64,000 nucleotides of DNA from Ailurus styani (GCA_002007465.1 LNAC01001898.1:1-64000); one strand, 5' to 3'. Counted from the first letter of the stretch, positions 11,850 through 24,241 are shown. Numbers and translations: made by a program. The notes: generated by a model not told the origin, from the letters alone.

Positions 11850-13646
11850 GTCATTGAATTGCTATTTTTTAAACTGGAGTGAAATTCACATAACGTAAAA
11901 TTAACATTTTAAAGTAAACAATTCAGTGGTGTTTATTTATGCACTCCAAACATTGTGCAACCACCATCTCTCTAAAGTTCTAAAACATTTTTGTTACTCC
12001 AAAGGAAAACCTCTTACCCTCAAGCACTTGCTCCCATTCTACTCCCCCTTTCCTGAGAAGCATAAATGTACATTCTCTCTATGGATTTACCTATTCTGGA
12101 TATTTCATATAAATGTCATTACATAATACATGATCTTTTCTATCTGATTTTTTTCACTTAGCATAATGTTTCCAAGGTTCATTCACACTGCAGCATGTTT
12201 CAGTACTTTATTTCTTCTTATGGCTAAATAATATTCCATTGTATGTATATACCAAATTTTGCTTACCCATTCATTTATTGATGGATGTTTTAACTGTTTC
12301 CACCCCTTGGCTATGGTGAATAGCGCAGCTGTGAATATGTGTGTACATGTATTTATTTGGCTTTTTTTAAATTTTGTGTATGCACGCATAAGTAGAAATG
12401 TTGGGTCATGCCATGTATAACTTTTTGAAGAATGCTAAACTGTTTTTCACAAAAATTGCATCATTTTACATTCCCAGCAACAATCGACAAGGGTTCCAAT
12501 TTTTCCATGCCCTGCAAATACTTTTATTTTCTCTTTTTGTTGGGGGGACTGTTTTTGTTTTGTTTTGTTTGCCATTCTAGTGGGTGTGAAGTGGTACTTC
12601 ACTGTGGTTTTGACTTTCATTTTCCTAATAATTAATGGATATTGACTATCTTTCATGTCTCATTGGTCAATTGTATATCTATTTTGAATAAATGTCTATC
12701 AAGTCCTTTGCCTATATTTTTTTATTTGATTGTCTTGTTGCTGAGTCATGGGAGTTCATTGTATAATCTGGATACTAGACTCTTCTCAGATACATTATTT
12801 GCAAATATTTTCTACAGTTCTGCAGGTTGTTTTTTCACTTTCTTTATACTGTTCTCTGATGCACAAAAGTTTTTAATTTTGATGAAGTTCATTTTATCTA
12901 TTTTTGTTGTTTTTCCAACTTTTTCTTGTCAAAGCTAAGAATCCACTGTTAAGCCCAAGGACATAAAGATTTATCCCTGTGTTTTCCTCTTAGAGTTTTA
13001 TGGTTTTAGCTCTTACATATATATCTACATGTATATGTACATATACACACACACACAAATATATCTATCAGTAAGTTAGGGGTCCAATTCTATTCTTTTG
13101 CATATATAGGCCCAGTTGTCCCAGAATGATTTGTTGGAGAGACTATTCTTTACCCTATTGAATGGTGCTGGCATCTTTGTTGAAAATCACTGTGCTACAG
13201 ATGTTTGGGTTTATATATGGACTTTCAATTCTATTCTATTGATATATATGTCTCTATTCCAGTATCATACTGTCTTGATTGTTACAGTCTTGTTGTAAGT
13301 TTTAAAACCAAACAATATAAGTTCCTCAAATTCATTCTTCTTTTTCAAGACTGATTTGTCTATCTGGGGCCCCTTGCAATTCTATATAAATTGGAAGATC
13401 AGCTTTTCCCTTCTGAAAAAATGCTATTGACATTTTGGTAGAAATCGTACTGAACCTGTAGAGGACTTTGAAAAGTACTGCCAATTTAATAATACTAAGT
13501 TTTCAATCTATGAACATGAGATGTCATTCCATTTATTTAGTTCTTAAATTTCTTCAGCAATGTCTTATAGTTTCCAGTATAGAAGCCTTTCACCTCATCG
13601 GTTAAATTCATCCCTAGCTTCTTTTATGCTCATGTAAATGGAACTG

Positions 13647-13680
<34 letters not shown>

Positions 13681-14015
13681 TGCCCCTTGGGTACAGGTCT
13701 GTGAATCATCAGGCTTACACCTTTCACAGCACTCACCATAGCACAAACCCTCCCCAGTGTCCATTGGAACTGTTTTCTTAATTCCGTTTTCTTACTGTTT
13801 ATGCTAGTTATAGAAACACCTGATCAGAAACACACCTGATTTTTTGAGTTGATGTTGTGCCTGCAACTTTGTTAAAATCATTTATTAGCTCTAGTAGAGT
13901 TTTTAAAAAATTCTTTGGATTTTTTATATATAGGGTTATATTACCTGTGAATACTTATAGTTTTACTTCTTCCTTTCTAATTTGGATACCTTTATTTCTG
14001 CTCTGTTCTTTTTCT
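11850..14015 (-). mobile_element. Old L1 (3' half of ORF2 and 3' UTR), antisense
   Basis: Read in reverse it follows the L1 order: 3' UTR (11850-12300), ORF2 end (12300-12700), then further upstream ORF2 to about 14015. A young L1 3' end is inserted at 13651-13764. Frames are broken throughout. Confidence 0.75.
13651..13764 (-). mobile_element. Very short L1 3'-end insertion (114 bp)
   Basis: A (TTA)n tract, then tttgccccttgggtacaggt and about 65 more bases of L1 3' UTR in antisense. Perfect 12-bp target duplication tggaactgtttt at 13639-13650 and 13765-13776. Confidence 0.85.
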
Positions 14016-14735
14016 ACCCAAGGACCAGGCTACCATACTGGGAACACGGTTCCCATCTTCAAGACCACTACAGAACCTGGAGGGGCCTGGTCAAGGGCAA
14101 GTAAAAACACCCAAAACTATTTTATCATTACAAAGTTGCCTTTTCCTTAATTCAGCAGGTGCTTGTGTTGTAAACTTTTGCCTGTTTTCCAGACTTCCGA
14201 GAGAGTTGATTCTGAGAGTTTTTGCTTAATTTTTTAATGTTTCTCTAAATGAGTAGGTTATTGGAGCTGCCTACTCCACCACTTTCACCTTTGTCATTCC
14301 AAATATTTTTCTTGTGGTGCATATCACTATTCTAGGCTAAGGGACACCAAAATAGTATTATTCACACCTGTCAACGTACTTGATCCATTCTGAGCTATAA
14401 CTGACGATTTGGTATCATACCAACTTCCTACCAAGAATAACCACAATGCTGGATTAAGTTTGAAAAGAAAACAGTTGCATCAGAGCGTAACCAAAACAGC
14501 CAGCAGAGACAGCGTAGATATTTCATCTTAGTGCAGTAGAGATTTTTGTCACCAGCAGACATACTTTGAAACTTAACAAAGAATGCAATAATTTCAAATG
14601 TAATCCCAGAAAAGCAAAAAGTTATAAAAGGCAAAGTAAGGAAAAATATATGGATAAATCTAAATTCCTCTATATGAAGTAAAATAATATTTTGTTGGGT
14701 TTTTAAATTTAATAGAATTTAAAATTCATGACAAG
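14016..14735. other. Intergenic DNA, no gene seen
   Basis: No recognised repeat or exon between the old L1 end and the SINE at 14736. It may include further decayed L1. Confidence 0.4.
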
Positions 14736-14918
14736 GGACGCCTGGGTGGCTGTCAGTTAAGCGTCTACCTTTAGCTCAGGTCATGATCCTAGGGTCCTGG
14801 GATTGTGTCCCATATCAAGCTCCTTGCTCAGCAGGAAGCCTGCTTCTCCCTCTGCCTGCTGTTCTCACTGCCTGTACTCTCTCTCTGACAAATAAATACA
14901 ATCTTGAAAAAAAAATAC
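14736..14918 (+). mobile_element. CAN-SINE, sense
   Basis: Head gggacgcctgggtggctgtc, body, then caaataaatacaatcttgaa and an A-tail. Confidence 0.9.
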
Positions 14919-15167
14919 ATATCAAAAATTGCCCCCAAATCAGGAGTTGGGTAAATGAAATTGATGTTCTAAAGTTCTTGAATTTTCCAGAAATTAGAAA
15001 AAGTATTAATTGTAGTACATTCTAGTAAAATGAGTATTTCATAATGATAAAGTAAGCCACAGAGTAAGAAAAAGATACACAATACTTATACGTGACAAAG
15101 GAATCTAAAATGTAAAAAAACCTCAAAATGACACAGATAGTCTACTTTTTTATAATTAGCAAAATGT

Positions 15168-15240
15168 ATTATTTTTTTCAGGGATACAGGTCTGTGATTC
15201 ATCAGTCTTACACAACACACAGCACTCACCACAACACATA
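15168..15240 (-). mobile_element. Short L1 3'-end fragment, antisense
   Basis: The words 'gggatacaggtctgtgattc' and 'cttacacaacacacagcact' match the carnivoran L1 3' UTR, as at 13651 and 42599. More decayed, with no clear target duplication. Confidence 0.6.
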
Positions 15241-15390
15241 CTAATTTTAAATTGGGCAAAAGATGACTTAAACAAGTGGCATACAGACATATAAACCAGT
15301 GCTAAACTCCTTTTATCATCCAGAAAATGCAAATTAAATTTACAATGTGATACCTGTATGTATGTATCAGAATGTATAACATCGCAAAAA
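15241..15390 (+). mobile_element. L1 ORF2 fragment, sense
   Basis: 'aaattgggcaaaagatgact' and the following bases match the ORF2 C-terminal region. It abuts the inverted L1 segment that begins at 15391. It may be an older L1 at the insertion site. Confidence 0.5.
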
Positions 15391-16456
15391 GACTTCCATG
15401 CTATTTTCCATAGTGGCTGTACCATTTTATATTCCCACGGTGTACATAAATTCTAATTTCTCCACATCCCATCAACACTTGTTATCTTTTGTAATATCCA
15501 CCTAACTAGTGTGGGGTGTATATCTCATAGTGATTTTGATTTGTATTTCTCTGATTAGTGATGTTAAGCACATTTTCATGTATCCATTGGCCATCTGTAC
15601 ATCTTCTATCAAGAAATGTCTATTCAAGTCTTTTGCCTCTTTTTTAATTGGGCTTTTTTTAAAAATAAAGAATTGTCGGAGTTTTGTGGGAAGGGGGGTT
15701 AACACCTTATAAGATATGTGGTTTGCAAATATTTTCTTCCATTTTTAGGCTGCCTTTCCATTGTGCTTTTTCCCTTTATCGTGAAAGAACTTTTGTTTGG
15801 TGTAGTCCCACTTGTCTACTTTTGCTTTTGATTTGTTTTGTTTTTGATGTCCAGTCCACATAGCCATGAAATCATTGCCAAGACTAACATCATGAATTTT
15901 TTCCTGTTTTCCTCTAGAAGTTTTACTGTTCCAGGTCTTATATTTAAAGCTTCAATCCATTTCGAGTTGGTTTTTGTGTTTGTTGTGAGATAGGAGTTTA
16001 TTTTCATATTTCTACATGTGGATATCTAGTTTTTCCAATCCCATTTGTTGAAGATACTATGCTTTTTCCATTGTGTATTCTTGACACCACTGTTGAAGAT
16101 TAGTTTCCTATATATGTGTGGGTTTATTTCCAGGCTTTCTAGTATGCTCTATTAGTTTATGAGTCTTTTTATGCCAGTATCATATTAACTATGGCTGCTT
16201 TGTAATATATTTTGAAATCAGGAAGTGTGATATCTCCAGTTTTTTTCTTCTTTTTCAAGGTTGCTTTGGCTATTCTGGGTCTTCTGTTGTTCTACATAGA
16301 TTTTAGGATTATTTTTCTATTTCTGTATAAAATGCCACTGGAATTTTGATGAGAGTAGCACTGAATATATAGATTGCTTTGGTAGTATGGGTAATTTTAA
16401 TAATATTAAGCCTTCCAATCCATGAACACAAGGTGTCTTTTCACTTTTTTATGTTT

Positions 16457-16660
16457 CCTTTTTAAAAAAAAAAAAGATTTTATTTATTTATTTGAGAGTG
16501 AGGGAGAGAGTGCATGTTCAAGAGAGCACGAGTAGTAGAAAGGGATAAGCAGACTGCCCATCGAACAGAGAGCCCAATGCTGAGCTTGATCCCCAGAACT
16601 TTGGGATCATGATCTGAGCTGAAGGCTGATGCTTACCAGATGGAGCCACCGAGGCACCTC
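16457..16660 (-). mobile_element. CAN-SINE, antisense, diverged
   Basis: A-tail as T-run at the left; minus-strand head 'gaggtgcctcggtggctcca'. It lies in the reversed L1 segment. Confidence 0.82.
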
Positions 16661-16823
16661 TTTGTTTTCTTTAATTGGTTTCTTTAGTGTATTATCATTG
16701 TCAGTGTAAAAACCTTTCACCTCCTAAATATTTTGTTGTTTTTGATGCTAATATAACTGAGAACATTTACCTAATTTCCTTTTTGGATACTTCATTGTTA
16801 GTGTATGGAAATGCAACTGGTTT

Positions 16824-17024
16824 TTTAAAAAAAGATTTTATTTATTTTTTTGAGAGAGAGAGAGAGAGAGAGAGAGCACACAAGCAGGGGAAGTGGCAGA
16901 GGAAGAGGGAGAAGCAGGCTCCCCGATGAGTAGGGAGCCCAATTCAGGGCTCAATCCCAGGACCCCAGGATCATGACCTGAGATGAAGGCGGATGCTTAA
17001 GTGACTGTACCACCCAGGTTCCCT
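16824..17024 (-). mobile_element. CAN-SINE, antisense
   Basis: T-run, (GA)n tract and full body; minus-strand head 'agggaacctgggtggtacag'. It lies in the reversed L1 segment. Confidence 0.85.
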
Positions 17025-18215
17025 AGCAAACGACTTTTGTATGGTGATTTTTATATCCTGCAACTTTCCTAGATACATTTATTCATTCTAACAGATATGT
17101 GTGTATATGCATGCACATGTGTGTGTAACCATTAGGGTTTTATATATATGATCATATATGATCATATGATCTGCAAACATAAAGACAATTTACTTCTTTT
17201 CCAACTTGGATGCCTTTTATTTCTTTTTCATGTCTAATTGCTATGGCTAGGACTGCCAGTATTATGTTGAATAGAAGTGGTGGGAAAGGACACCTTCATC
17301 TTGCTCCTGATCTTAGAGGAAAAGTTTTTAGGTTTTTACTATTAAACTCACAGGAGTTTAGCTGTGGGCTTGTCATATATGGCCTTCATTATGTTGAGGT
17401 GTATTCTATCTATACTCAATTTGAGAGTTTTAACATGAAGCGATATTGAATTTTGTCAAATACATTTTCTGCATCTATTTAGACAATCATATGATTTTTA
17501 ACCTTCATTCTGTTCATGTTAACCCATTATATTAATGTTAAGCTCATAGTTAACACATTCTGGCATCCCAGGAATAAATTTTATTAGATCACAGTACATG
17601 AACCTTTTAATATGCCATTGAATTCTGTTTGCTAGAATTTTTGTCACAAATATTTGCATCTAGATTTTTTTTTACATATTTTTGCATCTATGTTCATCAG
17701 AGATATAGACCTGCAGTTTTATTTTCTTGTAGTGTCTTTTTCTGGTTTTCGTGTCAGTGTAATTAATGCAGGCCTCATACTATGAGTTTGGAAGTGTTGC
17801 TTTTCTTTAATTTTTTGGAAGAGTTTGAGAAGGAATGATATTAATCCTTTACATATTTGAAAGAATTCACCAGTGAAGCCATCTGGTCCTGGGCTTTTCT
17901 TTGTTGGGAGGTATTTGATTATTGATTCAATTTCTTTTACTTGTCTATTGGCCTGTTCATATTTTCTATTTCTTCTACCATATGATCCAATAATTCCATT
18001 CCTGGATATATATCCAAATTGAAATCAGGATCTCAAAGAGATATCTGCACTGCCATGTTTATTGCAGCATGATTTACAAGAGTAATGATTTAGAAACAAT
18101 CCAAATTACCATCAACAGATGAATGAGTAAATACAATGTGGCAGATGAATACAATGTTATTCAGCCTTAAAAAAAGAAGGAAATCCTACCATTTGTGACA
18201 TCATGTATAGACTAG

Positions 18216-18844
18216 AAACATGCATTTGTCAAGCATTTAAAAAGAAGTGCATATTATCTATACCTCTACCTTTTTTCAAAATTAATTTTTCATTTTAAAT
18301 GTCCTTTTATCTAAGTAACAATTGCTTTGAAGCAAAAGGTAAAGTGCTAATTCATGCATTTCTGGGATTACAAATTTAACTGGGTAAAAAATGATTGCAT
18401 TATCTAGTTCTAATTGCTTAAAAGTCATGTGATAGGCCAGTTGCACAACCAGAGACATGTTCTTATCTGATATTGTTTCACTTAGTTCAATCATCACTTT
18501 TTCTTTACAACCTCTGTCTTGCCCAGACAATTCCTAGGGATTTCTGGAATATAAAATCCAGGGCCAAAACTTGTCCTGGCTATCCAGGCAAACATGGGTC
18601 CCTGGAGTCTGAACCTGGAGGGGGCAGAGAAATTTTCAGGTTTAGGTGCTAGGTCTGGGGAAGTCTAAGGTGAGGGCTAAGAAGGGCAGAAAGGGGTAGA
18701 AGGTGACCCACAGTCACCACAACACCGCTTACCTGTTGTGGTCCCCTCATGATGATTATCCTCAGGGCAGACACTGAAGACCAGCCCAGTTTGGGCTTTC
18801 ATGAGGTTTGGTGAGCAGAACAGGAGACATCATATCACCATGGA
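18216..18844. other. Unassigned DNA inside the twin-primed L1
   Basis: It interrupts the sense 3' part of the L1 (18215 and 18845 are neighbours in L1 order). The sequence is not L1-like, and 18541-18830 is GC-richer than its surroundings. Possibly an unrecognised older insertion. Confidence 0.4.
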
Positions 18845-19160
18845 AAACAATATGCCTGGAAGTAAGTCAGTCACAGAAGAACATATGCTGCATGATTCCA
18901 CTTATATGAAAAATCTATGCTAGCCCATAGTTAACAACAGGGTGCTGTGCACTTAAAAACTTGTTAAGAAGGTAGATCTCATGCTATGTGCTCTTACCAA
19001 CAAGAACAAAAGCAAAGGGACACGAGAAATATTTTAGTGGTGATATATATGTTTAGTATCTTGTTTGTGGTGATGGTATCATGTATAACATACATCTAAA
19101 CTCATTTATATTTATGTATTAAATATATTCAACTTTTTGTATATTCAATTTGTCTCAATA

Positions 19161-19690
19161 AAATTGAAAACAAAGAAAAAGGAGGATGGACACAAAACAA
19201 AACTGAGAATATCAAGTGTTGACAAAGATGCAGAGCAATGGGAATTTTTGTTCACTGCTAGTGAGTTGTAAATTGGTAAACCAAAACACTATTTGGCAGG
19301 TTCTACTAGTAGTGAATATATGCATACCCTGTGGCACAGTAGTGCTACTCTTAGGGATATACCAAAATCAAATGTGTAACTATGTGCATCAACAGAGATC
19401 TACAAGAATATTCATAGTATTATCACTTATGGCCACCCCAAACTTCAAACAACTTAACCTCAAGCAATATTAGAATAGAGAAACACTGGAAGTATATACA
19501 AAAATGAAAACAAACTACTACATTCTTTAATATGAATCAATACTACAGATATATTATTGAGCAAAAAGAGTCACATAAGTGTACATACTACCTGTGTCCA
19601 TTTACAAAGGTTCAGGCAGGCAAAACTAATTTTGGTAGTAAAATTCAGAATAGTAGCTATTTCTGTGCAGGAGTGCAATGACTAAAACAA
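19161..19690 (+). mobile_element. Old L1M-type 3' fragment, sense
   Basis: It follows the order of an old L1 3' end: 'aaaactgagaatatcaagtg', then 'gtgagttgtaaattggtaaa', then 'caggcaaaactaattttggt'. Strongly diverged. Confidence 0.5.
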
Positions 19691-20029
19691 GTATGAGAAG
19701 AGAGTCTATATTCCTGTTAAATTTTCAAAATCTTGGTCTAGAGAGCTGCTTATACAAGTTCATTCACTTTCCTACCAAGACATACATTCATGATTGCTGC
19801 ACTTCTTTTGCACACGTTATCCCTCGAAAACTTTTTCACACTGATCAATTCAGAAATTTTTTAAATTATATTTTTTCTATTTTAGCAAGGGTGCAGGAAG
19901 TTGCTCACATATTACAGGTAGGAATGTAAGTTGTAACAGCTACTTAAAAAGGAGCAAATGAAAGAATACACTATGAAGATTTAAAATCTGCTATGAAGAA
20001 TCTACTATGACGATTCTCTATCCAGCACA

Positions 20030-20600
20030 TTCACTTGGTAGTATTTCTACCCTGGAGAACACTTGGATACAGGTATAAAAAGGACCATGCACTTATGTTG
20101 AATGTAGCAATGCTTCTGATAGAAAAACAAAAGAGATGAAGTACATATCCAAGGGTTAAGGAAATCAGAAATTGTATCTATTGTTTCCGAGGACTGCCAT
20201 GAAGTATTTTAAAAGAATGAGGTAGATCTATATGGAGATACAGAAAAATTTCAAGAATATAATGTTGATTGGGAAAAAAAGCCTACACATATGTAAATGC
20301 ATAGGAACTAGGAGTCCTCATATAGGGACTGGGTTTGTAACTAGTGCCTGAAGAGGATTTTAGCCTATCTGTAACGTTTACATTTACTATTATGTGTAAC
20401 TTAAAATTAATCATAGCACTTAGAAGGTCTGCTTTGAAAGGCTATCCATCCAGAAAGTAACAGTGGTTCCCTCCAATAGCGAACTGAATGCCTGAGAAAC
20501 TGGAAGCGGAAGAATTTGCACTATTATGACCTTCTATACCTTTAAATATTTGAACGACATAACTGCAGCATCTATTGGTAAAAAGTTCTATTAAAACTTA
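20030..20600 (+). mobile_element. Diverged L1M-type 3' fragment, sense
   Basis: The stretch 'aaaagaatgaggtagatcta' and the following bases, and the later 'aacagtggttccctcc', resemble old L1 3' ends. It ends just before the CpG-rich zone. Confidence 0.4.
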
Positions 20601-21190
20601 AAGGTAATTTGAATTAAAACATTAATTAAAAGGCGCCCCATCTCGTGGGAAAACATACGAATACAATTAAATGTGACTACTATTATCGGAGTGTTAATTA
20701 TGCGACAGGAGAACAGAGAAAGGGTCTCCTAAGTTAAGTCCGGGGTACGTCAGGGGCATTCGAATCGGAGGTGACGTTTGAACAGAGAAATGCAAGGTCC
20801 TACGTTTTCATTCCCGGAGAGCTCAGTGCGAGGTGCCAGGGCCCCTGAAATCCAGGCCATGACTATTTTCCACGAACTGGAACCTAAATCCCCAGCAAGA
20901 GACTGCAGGAAAGCGACAGAGCAGACTCTCCGACGAGGGGGAAGCGGCCGACTAACAAAACAAGGTGGGCCAACACTCAGTCACGTCCGACCAGCTCCAG
21001 GCTCTCAAACCGAATTCCAGATTCCACCCTCCCCTCGGGCCAAACCAGCCCGCCCTCTCCCGCCTTTTCATGTCGCTTACTGGACAGCAAGTGATCGACA
21101 GACCCATCCACCAATCGCCGGCTCTGTTACGGGGGCACGCAGGCCCTAGCGTAGTCTTCGGTCCCTCGGGCAAGATGAGCCTCTGTGCGT

Positions 21191-21212
21191 CGACGTCAGC
21201 GTGTTGACGTCA
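21191..21212. promoter_or_regulatory. Tandem cAMP-response elements
   Basis: A perfect palindromic CRE, TGACGTCA, is at 21205-21212. A one-mismatch copy, CGACGTCA, is at 21191-21198, so the starts are 14 bp apart. CREB/ATF-family factors bind this site. The position inside the CpG island, within about 200 bp of the candidate first-exon donor, fits a promoter-proximal site. Confidence 0.6.
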
Positions 21213-21296
21213 CGGACCGGGTCCTGGAAGAGGGCAGGGGGTGGCTGACTGCCGGCGGCGGGCAGTGCGTCGGCTGCGGGGCTTGGTCCCCGGTAC

Positions 21297-21325
21297 CGCC
21301 CCGCCAAGCCCCGCCCCTCCGCCCG
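21297..21325. promoter_or_regulatory. GC-box cluster (Sp/KLF-type)
   Basis: Two or three CCGCCCC/CCCCGCCCC words lie in about 30 bp of the CpG island core. They are the usual Sp1-family sites of TATA-less promoters. Called from the sequence words only. Confidence 0.5.
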
Positions 21326-22629
21326 CTTGGGCTCCCGCGGGCGCAACCACGGAACCGCTGTCCCCCGGCCAGCCTGGTGCGGCCGGCCCGCAACCACCCG
21401 ATAAGGTAGGCTGGGTTTCTCGTCACCCTATTTGACAGATTGGAAAACTGAGTCAGCCGGGATCAGATGACTTGCCCGGGGCTCACGGGAGAACCCTGAA
21501 CCGAGGCCCGAGCCGGAGCGTCGGGTGTTTGCCGAGTGCTGCTTGGTCCTCGGGGAGGAGGAGGGGCTAGGCGGGCTGTGTTTATAAAGGATGCAAAAGT
21601 GAAGTTGCAGGATGCTGTGCCCCACCTCGTTCCGGTGCTTAGGCTGCGATGCTGGGACTGGATGCAGGTAGTGAGGTCTGCATTCTTTCCTCCGAGGACC
21701 CCGAGAAGTCCTCGGTGGGGTCCCGCCCGTGCCGCCCGTGCTGGCGCCATGGGCCCTCCAGAGTTACCGCGTATGGTGACTAGGGTGATGCGTGGGTTAT
21801 ACAGACAAGGTCGATCAGTGGCCTCTTTTATTCATTAAGGAAATCTGTGTTTAAAACAAAGCAAAATGGAAAAATCAAAGCCCAAGTTATGAGTGTTGTG
21901 GCCCTAGTTTCATTTCACTGCCTTGCCCACTCATGGTATCCGGCCATATTTTGAAATCTCAGTAGCATGCTTATTTTTGTTTAGGATTTTCTAGAAAGAT
22001 TTTTTTTTTCTTTTGTTCAAATATGGGTTAACATTGTGGAACTTTTCTTACCCTTCCGTTAATGTGCCAGTTATTCACCATATCATTTGTCTTCTATTTC
22101 ACAGATGGAATCACTGAATTCATCACTTGACTCAGTAATAGTTTGGATAAGTTTAGCAAGGTAACAAAGTAACAGGTCTAATCTCTCAAATATACTGGAA
22201 TTAGATCAGGTTGTGTACCTCCGAATCTTTGTTGAGAAGGGTTCTGAAACATAGTTCCCATCTCTATACCATCTACCCATCCACCTGCTTCCCAAAAGCA
22301 GGATCTCAAAAAATAAAACTTTTACTACCTTTGCTTTATGTATAGATTCATGCCCATAAAGTGAAAATGTGCAGTGCACAATATGTGCATACATATATAA
22401 TATTTTCATGAAAAAGTCATTCTCTTTAAATCTTGGTTCAAAGTCTTTTGGGAAAACATGAGATTTGTAGCTGTAGCTATGTATTCAGGGAAGCACATGT
22501 GTTATCCCTTTTAAATCTGCATGATTGTATAAAACTGCATTAAGGAAGTGAAATTGAAGTCATTTGGGGGACTTTTCCTTATGTTCACAGGATGGCAATT
22601 TTAATCATTTGAATTTATTCTTTGAACAA

Positions 22630-23340
22630 GTTTACCAGATGAATACCTCATCTGTGCCACATTTTGGTTTGAGGTGTTGGAGATTGAAAAATTTACTTAG
22701 GGTTCCTGCCCTCAAAGACCTTCCATTTTGGTGGACACACAATAAACATGTAAAGAAAAATGACTATTTTAGATAATGATAAATGATAGAAAAAATAGTT
22801 CAGGATAAGGCAATAGAGTGTGACTGGGATGTGGGGGAGTAAGAGGGAATTTCTTTTTTTTTCTTTTTTTTTTTTTTTAAGATTTTATTTATTTATTTCA
22901 CAGAGGGAGAGAGATCACAAGGAGGCAGAGAGGCAGGCAGAGAGAGAGGGGGAAGCAGGCTCCCTGCTGAGCAGAGAGCCTGATGCGGGCCTCGATCCCA
23001 GGACCCCGAGATCATGACCTGACCCGAAAGCAGAGGCTTTAACCCACTGAGCCACCCAGGCGCCCAGTAAGAGGGAATTTAGATATGGTGATCAGAGAAG
23101 ACTTCCTTGAGGAAGTGACAGTTTGATGCGACCCGAATGTTTCGAATGAGTCAGCCGTGGGAAGATCTGGTGGAAGTTTCCAGGCAGACACTGCAGTGTA
23201 AAGGAGCTAAAGGAAAAATGGGCTTAGCTTGTTCCAGGGGTGGAAGAGAACCACGTGGAATGGAGTGAATCTTGGAGAGAGTGAGGTGGGGGGGATGACA
23301 CTTGAGAAGTAGGGATGAGCTACATCATCTGAACCCGGAG
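22630..23340 (+). repeat. Ancient interspersed repeat, copy 1 (family not named)
   Basis: It has the pattern '...ctgccctcaaagaccttcca...gtggacacacaataaac...agaagacttccttgaggaag...gaagatctggtggaag...'. Similar order is seen at 29450, 38080 and 47740. It is split by the SINE at 22853. Likely an old mammalian family; I cannot name it with confidence. Confidence 0.5.
22853..23065 (-). mobile_element. Young CAN-SINE, antisense, perfect target duplication
   Basis: Flanked by a perfect 15-bp repeat, agtaagagggaattt (22838-22852 and 23066-23080). Long T-run, little decay and the mustelid-type body. A candidate for presence/absence differences between related species. Confidence 0.95.
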
Positions 23341-23739
23341 CAGACAGGCAAAAGGCATAGGATTTGTGTATTGCCAAATCCCTCTATTTAATGATGCTCA
23401 TAGACTCTAGCCAGCTCTGTTTTATTTTGGTTATGAAATCATTGCAGCAATTTGTTACATATATTTTTTCACCAGTAGTCTTCTCTCTTAATGAAAATAT
23501 GTCTTCTTCCCTTGAGCACTGTGTCTCACGCTGTTTTTTTCCTGTTCATTATTATGTGCTGGAGTCTTAGCCTCTGCTTGTCTTCAGCTCCCTGCTTTTA
23601 TCCTTCCTATGAGTCCTCCAGTATTATCTTTATGTGGTCGCCCTTTGGAAGGACTGGCAATCAATCCCTGCTCTTGTCCAAGCTGAGTTCTAGGAAACTG
23701 CATTGTCAAGTGGATTACCATTTTCCATCAGAGCTTTTA

Positions 23740-23960
23740 ACTAACCAGAGAGTTAATGTCTGCCTTTATTTAGTGCCTACACTGTGCCAGGTCCATTACA
23801 TACATTCTTTCCTTCCAACATGCTGCAAAGGTAAATATTATTCCTTCTTGATGAGAAAGGAAGCTTGTACTTCGGCCATCCAGCTAGCACTGAGTAAGCA
23901 TAGCTTTGAACACTCCAGTTAGTCTGACCCCAAAGCCTAATCCACGTTACTCTACCTCAT
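23740..23960 (-). mobile_element. MIR element, antisense
   Basis: 'tttagtgcctacactgtgcc', then 'gccatccagctagcactgag', in the order of a reversed MIR. Confidence 0.65.
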
Positions 23961-24053
23961 TGCTTCCCTGAATACATAGCTACAGCTGCAAATCTCTTCT
24001 TTGAAATTATATTTTTTGAAATGGCACTTTAGAGATCATGATTCAGTCCTCTC

Positions 24054-24241
24054 GTTTTATTAACAATTTTACTTATTTATTTGAGAGAGAGAGAGCCAGA
24101 GTAGGGAGAGGGATAAAAGGAGAGGGAGAAGCAGGCTTCCCGCTGAGCAGAGAGCCTGATGTGGGGCTTGATCCCAGGACCCCGAGAATCACCACCCTAG
24201 CATAAGGCAGACGCATAACCGAATGAGCCACCCAGGTGCCC
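24054..24241 (-). mobile_element. CAN-SINE, antisense, with target duplication
   Basis: tcagtcctctc flanks at 24043-24053 and 24242-24252. Complete body. Confidence 0.92.

Larger units (their letters stand above)
15391..19160 (+). mobile_element. Large 5'-inverted (twin-primed) L1
   Basis: 15391-17974 is ORF2 sequence in antisense, whose sense 3' end (just past '...gccactatggaaaatagca') is at 15391. From 17975 the sense strand resumes at 'taccatatgatccaataatt', which lies about 30 bp further on in an intact L1. It continues to 18215 and, after other DNA, through the 3' UTR at 18845-19160, ending in an AATAAA-like tail. This order, reversed 5' part then normal 3' part, is the twin-priming signature. 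Two SINEs (16457, 16824) are inserted in the reversed part. Confidence 0.65.
20900..21770 (+). promoter_or_regulatory. STARD3NL: CpG island, likely STARD3NL promoter and first non-coding exon
   Basis: This is the only strongly GC- and CpG-rich stretch in an otherwise AT-rich window; the densest part is 21170-21420. It holds a CCAAT box (21111-21115), a tandem CRE pair (21191-21212), GC boxes of the CCCCGCCCC type (about 21297-21325) and an AP-1-like TGAGTCA (21449-21455). I see no TATA box, as is usual for a housekeeping promoter. It is the nearest CpG island upstream of the ATG exon on the same strand. A first exon ending at 21405 (GATAAG|GTAGGC) or at 21667 (GATGCAG|GTAGTG) would fit, but which is used cannot be told from the sequence. 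The transcription start is inferred. Confidence 0.75.

Noticed and set aside
20778..21149. 123-codon plus-strand frame at the CpG island edge
   Set aside because: GC-rich sequence has few stops; several other frames are open on both strands in the same place, and none has a known domain.
21196..21838. Multiple overlapping frames in the CpG island
   Set aside because: Open in many frames at once, rich in P, R, A and G: a base-composition effect.
23491..23922. 143-codon plus-strand frame
   Set aside because: The second half runs through an antisense MIR; no domain and no splice evidence.
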